Assembly (NCBI RefSeq): GCF_900215145.1
Contig: NZ_OBDO01000002.1
Coordinates: forward strand, 124,001 to 188,000
DNA length: 64,000 bases
Direction: 5' to 3'
DNA from: Geodermatophilus sabuli
GTDB lineage: Bacteria; Actinomycetota; Actinomycetes; Mycobacteriales; Geodermatophilaceae
Shown here: piece after piece, positions 62,248 through 64,000 of the stretch
Layout: each line of letters opens with the position of its first letter
How positions within the stretch are numbered: position 1 is the stretch's first letter
Program-made: the position numbers and the translations under genes
Notes under the pieces: model-generated
Told to the model about the DNA's origin: nothing
The model's database searches: none
What the model saw: the letters and a program-made list of their open reading frames with translations, nothing else

Positions 62248-62288
62248 CCGAAGGCCCCCACCTTTGTAACGGAGGTGGGGGCCTTCGG
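62248..62288 (-). terminator. Strong terminator hairpin of the secreted protein gene
   Basis: Perfect 16-bp stem CCGAAGGCCCCCACCT / AGGTGGGGGCCTTCGG with a 9-base loop, 19 bases beyond the stop of the minus-strand gene. It may also stop read-through from tRNA-Lys. Confidence 0.85.
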
Positions 62289-62306
62289 TCCGAGAGGATG
62301 TAGTGC

Positions 62307-63020
62307 CTACTTCATCTTCTCCATCTTGGCGAAGTAGCTCACACACTGCCCCTGGTTGGGGAACTCCGGCTTGGTGCTCGTGGCCCAGCCGCCCTTCTTG
62401 CAGTCGTCCTTGCCCTCGAGCACGGTGTGCGCGGCGAAGGTGTAGCGGGACCCGGCGAAGTCGATGGCGTTGAGCACGCCTTCCCCGGTCGGGCCGGTAC
62501 CGAGGGAGAAGCCGAACGCGGTCACGTTGGCGTCGGTGAACGCATCGCGCCACTGGTCGAGCGTGCCGTGGTTGGTGCTTCCGAACCCAGACGTGTGGGA
62601 AGGCGCCTTCTCCTTCACGAAGCCGGCTGCGGCGTTGTTCAGCCACCAGTCATTGCCGTACGCGCCAGGCTCACCGATGAGGATGCCGTCGGGGCTGCCG
62701 TTGGCGTCGAAGTCGATGATCAGCTGGAAGCCGGGAGCTGCGCCGGTCGCGCTGGTGTAGTCCAGGGCCGGCTCGCCGATGGCGGCAAGCGACTGGTCGG
62801 TGGCGACGTACTCGGCCACCTTGTCGGTCCCCGTAACGGTCTTGAGGTGGAGGGAGCTGCCCTCGAGCTCCCAGGAGCCGGTTCCCTTGGTGCTGGACAG
62901 GGCCTGGACGAAGTCGTCCGGGACGTAGATCGTCTCCGTGTCCGCGGCCTGCGCGGGAGTTGCCAGAACGGCGGAGAGCCCCAGCGCCAGAGCGCCGCCA
63001 ATGCCGATACGTCGCTTCAC
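62307..63020 (-). CDS. Secreted protein of unknown function
   Basis: 237 residues. Signal peptide VKRRIGIGGALALGLSAVLATPAQA, cleaved after AQA. The mature part (~210 residues) has a beta-rich look with few Pro: IYVPDDFVQALSSTKGTGSWELEG, FQLIIDFDANGSPDGILIGEPGAYGNDWWLNNAAAGFVKEK, FGFSLGTGPTGEGVLNAIDFAGSRYTF, and a C-terminal Cys pair (DDCKKGGW, GQCVSYFAKM). The wording QWRDAFTDANVTAFGFSLG recalls repeated uncharacterised actinobacterial exported proteins. GTG 63020 is supported by AAGGGAA upstream. It has lower GC at third positions than neighbours, which may indicate strong expression or transfer. Confidence 0.78.
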   Translation of the reverse strand: MKRRIGIGGALALGLSAVLATPAQAADTETIYVPDDFVQALSSTKGTGSWELEGSSLHLKTVTGTDKVAEYVATDQSLAAIGEPALDYTSATGAAPGFQLIIDFDANGSPDGILIGEPGAYGNDWWLNNAAAGFVKEKAPSHTSGFGSTNHGTLDQWRDAFTDANVTAFGFSLGTGPTGEGVLNAIDFAGSRYTFAAHTVLEGKDDCKKGGWATSTKPEFPNQGQCVSYFAKMEKMK

Positions 63021-63644
63021 GTGCGTTCCCTTCCTCACCGGCCGCAGGACCTGGTCATGGGCCTGCTGCAGCCACGATGCTGATCGTCGGGTCCTGTCAT
63101 CGGCAGACGGAGCGCGTCGTGGTACCCCGGTCGCGGGATCAGTGGGCGCGCCAGGATCTCGTCATCCCATGGATGGGCATGAACGCCAGTCAGCCCGGAC
63201 CAGTTGCTCGCTCGGTTCCCAGAGCCGCCGCGCCGAACCCCGGGTCGACCGCGTGCGGGACGACATCGGTCCCCTCGGGCCTGAGGACCTGTCCCCCGCC
63301 GCGATCGGGAACCGCCGCGCTCCCGCAGCGACGGCGCGCAGGGGCGGCCGTGGCCGGTGTCGGCCCGCCCGCGTCGGCCGGCGCGACATGCCGGGCGGAC
63401 AGGTGCTCCAGGACTGACCACGGATCGGTCACCGCCCGCGCACGCTGGAGAACGGGAGGGAAGTCGACAAGGCACCGGGCGCAGCGGGGGGTCACCGACC
63501 GCGCAGCCGGGCCCGGGCAACGATCTCGTCACGGGCTCCTCCACGGCCCGGCGAGAACCGCAGGTCAGGGCGGCGGCCACCCTAGTTTTCCCCTTGTCCA
63601 CGGCACTTCCCCAGCCGCGGACAGGACGTCCGAGGAGACCCTGC
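63021..63644. other. 624-base stretch without a confident gene
   Basis: Frames of up to 280 residues can be drawn here on either strand but have Arg/Pro-rich compositions and no family likeness. A minus-strand frame at 63190-63495 (CARCLVDFPPVLQRARAVTD..., ending ALGTERATGPG) has slightly better character and could be a decayed gene. The last 60 bases before 63645 contain a rare A/T-richer word CTAGTTTTCCCCTTG (63583-63597), a possible promoter. Nothing else is assigned. Confidence 0.45.
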
Positions 63645-63884
63645 GTGAGCGCCCCCGCTGTACTGGTTCCCCACCCGCCGACCGAGGTCGAGCGGCCCCC
63701 GGCCGATGACGGCCTGACCCTGCTGTTGGACATGTTCGTGCCCGAGCCCCCCGAGGGAGCCCGGCCGGTCGTGCCGCACGTGCGCGGCGCGCGCCGGGCC
63801 GCCCTCCGAGCGCAGTCCCAGGAGTGGGTGCGGCGCGCGGCCAACTGGGGCGCCGGACCGCAGGGCACCTGGTGCGCCTGGTGA
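63645..63884 (+). CDS. Small protein of unknown function (79 aa)
   Basis: 79 residues. Starts at GTG 63645 with GAGGAG 7 bases upstream. The N-terminus is Pro/Glu-rich (VSAPAVLVPHPPTEVERPPADD), followed by a short hydrophobic stretch LTLLLDMFVPEPPEG, a basic helix HVRGARRAALRAQSQEWVRRAANW and the end GAGPQGTWCAW. Not membrane-spanning. No family recognised. It lies 58 bases before a membrane protein gene on the same strand and may be co-transcribed with it. Confidence 0.55.
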   Translation: MSAPAVLVPHPPTEVERPPADDGLTLLLDMFVPEPPEGARPVVPHVRGARRAALRAQSQEWVRRAANWGAGPQGTWCAW

Positions 63885-63942
63885 ACGCCGCCGTGTCCAC
63901 CCCTCGTCAGACGGTCGTCCCGCGGTGCACGGAGGAGGAGCG

Positions 63943-64000
63943 ATGATCCTGTGGCCGGCAGTGACCCTGCTGGGCTTCGTCGTGCTGGCGTGCGTGGTCA
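63943..64000 (+). CDS. Start of a membrane protein cut by the window edge
   Basis: ATG 63943 is preceded by a strong GGAGGAGGAG. The 19 visible residues (MILWPAVTLLGFVVLACVV) are a hydrophobic N-terminal helix. The rest lies outside the window; function unknown. Confidence 0.6.
   Translation, partial: MILWPAVTLLGFVVLACVV

Noticed and set aside
62427-63083. Plus-strand frame opposite the secreted protein
   Set aside because: Antisense shadow with Gly/Val/Arg bias; the minus strand has a signal peptide and a terminator.
63190-63495. Minus-strand frame of 101 codons
   Set aside because: Slightly better composition than other frames in the gap, but no ribosome binding site, family or context support.

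Overview
The window is about 64 kb of very GC-rich DNA, densely packed on both strands, with frequent GTG starts and 1-4 base stop/start overlaps. Gene content and order (purF-purM-DUF3073-valine dehydrogenase, purS-purQ-purL, a mycothiol-dependent formaldehyde dehydrogenase, fba-DUF3151, a coiled-coil M23 endopeptidase) point to an Actinomycetota chromosome. The best guess is Geodermatophilaceae (Blastococcus/Geodermatophilus/Modestobacter type); the family is inferred from gene style, not from a search. At least fourteen genes have a TAnnnT box 6-8 bases before the start codon, the arrangement expected for leaderless transcripts.

Layout. 1-7.4 kb: end of a membrane protein, a FAS1 lipoprotein, TspO, pyrE, a GlcD-type FAD oxidase, a CoA-disulfide-reductase-like enzyme with a pentapeptide protein, class II aldolase (fba) and DUF3151. 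7.4-10.4 kb: unknown genes and a CUT2-type sugar ABC transporter lacking a binding protein. 10.5-32.4 kb: a purine region with purA, purD, purB, purC, purS-purQ-purL and purF-purM (most of the route to IMP plus both AMP steps), interleaved with a glycerophosphodiesterase, RsgA, an AI-2E permease, a hydrolase, a DUF559 nuclease-like gene set between paired palindromes, an oxalate/formate-type MFS permease with its small subunit, and a mycothiol formaldehyde-oxidation pair. 32.5-37 kb: DUF3073, valine/leucine dehydrogenase and a complete FrcBCA-like sugar ABC operon. 37-46.3 kb: M23 endopeptidase, lipoprotein, an MBL/acyl-CoA-synthetase/GMC-oxidoreductase operon, a class A PBP and two small or unknown genes. 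46.3-52.7 kb: a DUF4062-STAND-TPR ATPase divergent from a membrane protein and a fused receiver-like/glutaredoxin-like/thioredoxin-reductase-like flavoprotein that lacks its redox cysteines, then a glycosyltransferase. 52.7-58.9 kb: GNAT remnant, tRNA-Phe/Asp/Glu, lipoproteins, metallophosphoesterase, GtrA and a Rieske membrane protein. 59-62.3 kb: decayed LuxR pieces and a MEDS-STAS / MEDS-HATPase pair bounded by an approximately 96-bp direct repeat whose second copy is the promoter and 5' end of tRNA-Lys. 62.3-64 kb: a secreted protein, a gene-poor stretch, a small unknown gene and the start of a membrane protein cut by the window edge.

How it fits together. The core is housekeeping: purine and pyrimidine nucleotides, central carbon and cell wall. 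Accessory signals cluster at three places: the DUF559 gene with its paired palindromes inside the purine region, the STAND ATPase/degenerate flavoprotein pair at 46-51.6 kb, and the tRNA-Lys-associated signalling cassette at 59.6-62 kb. No CRISPR array, rRNA, insertion sequence or prophage was seen.
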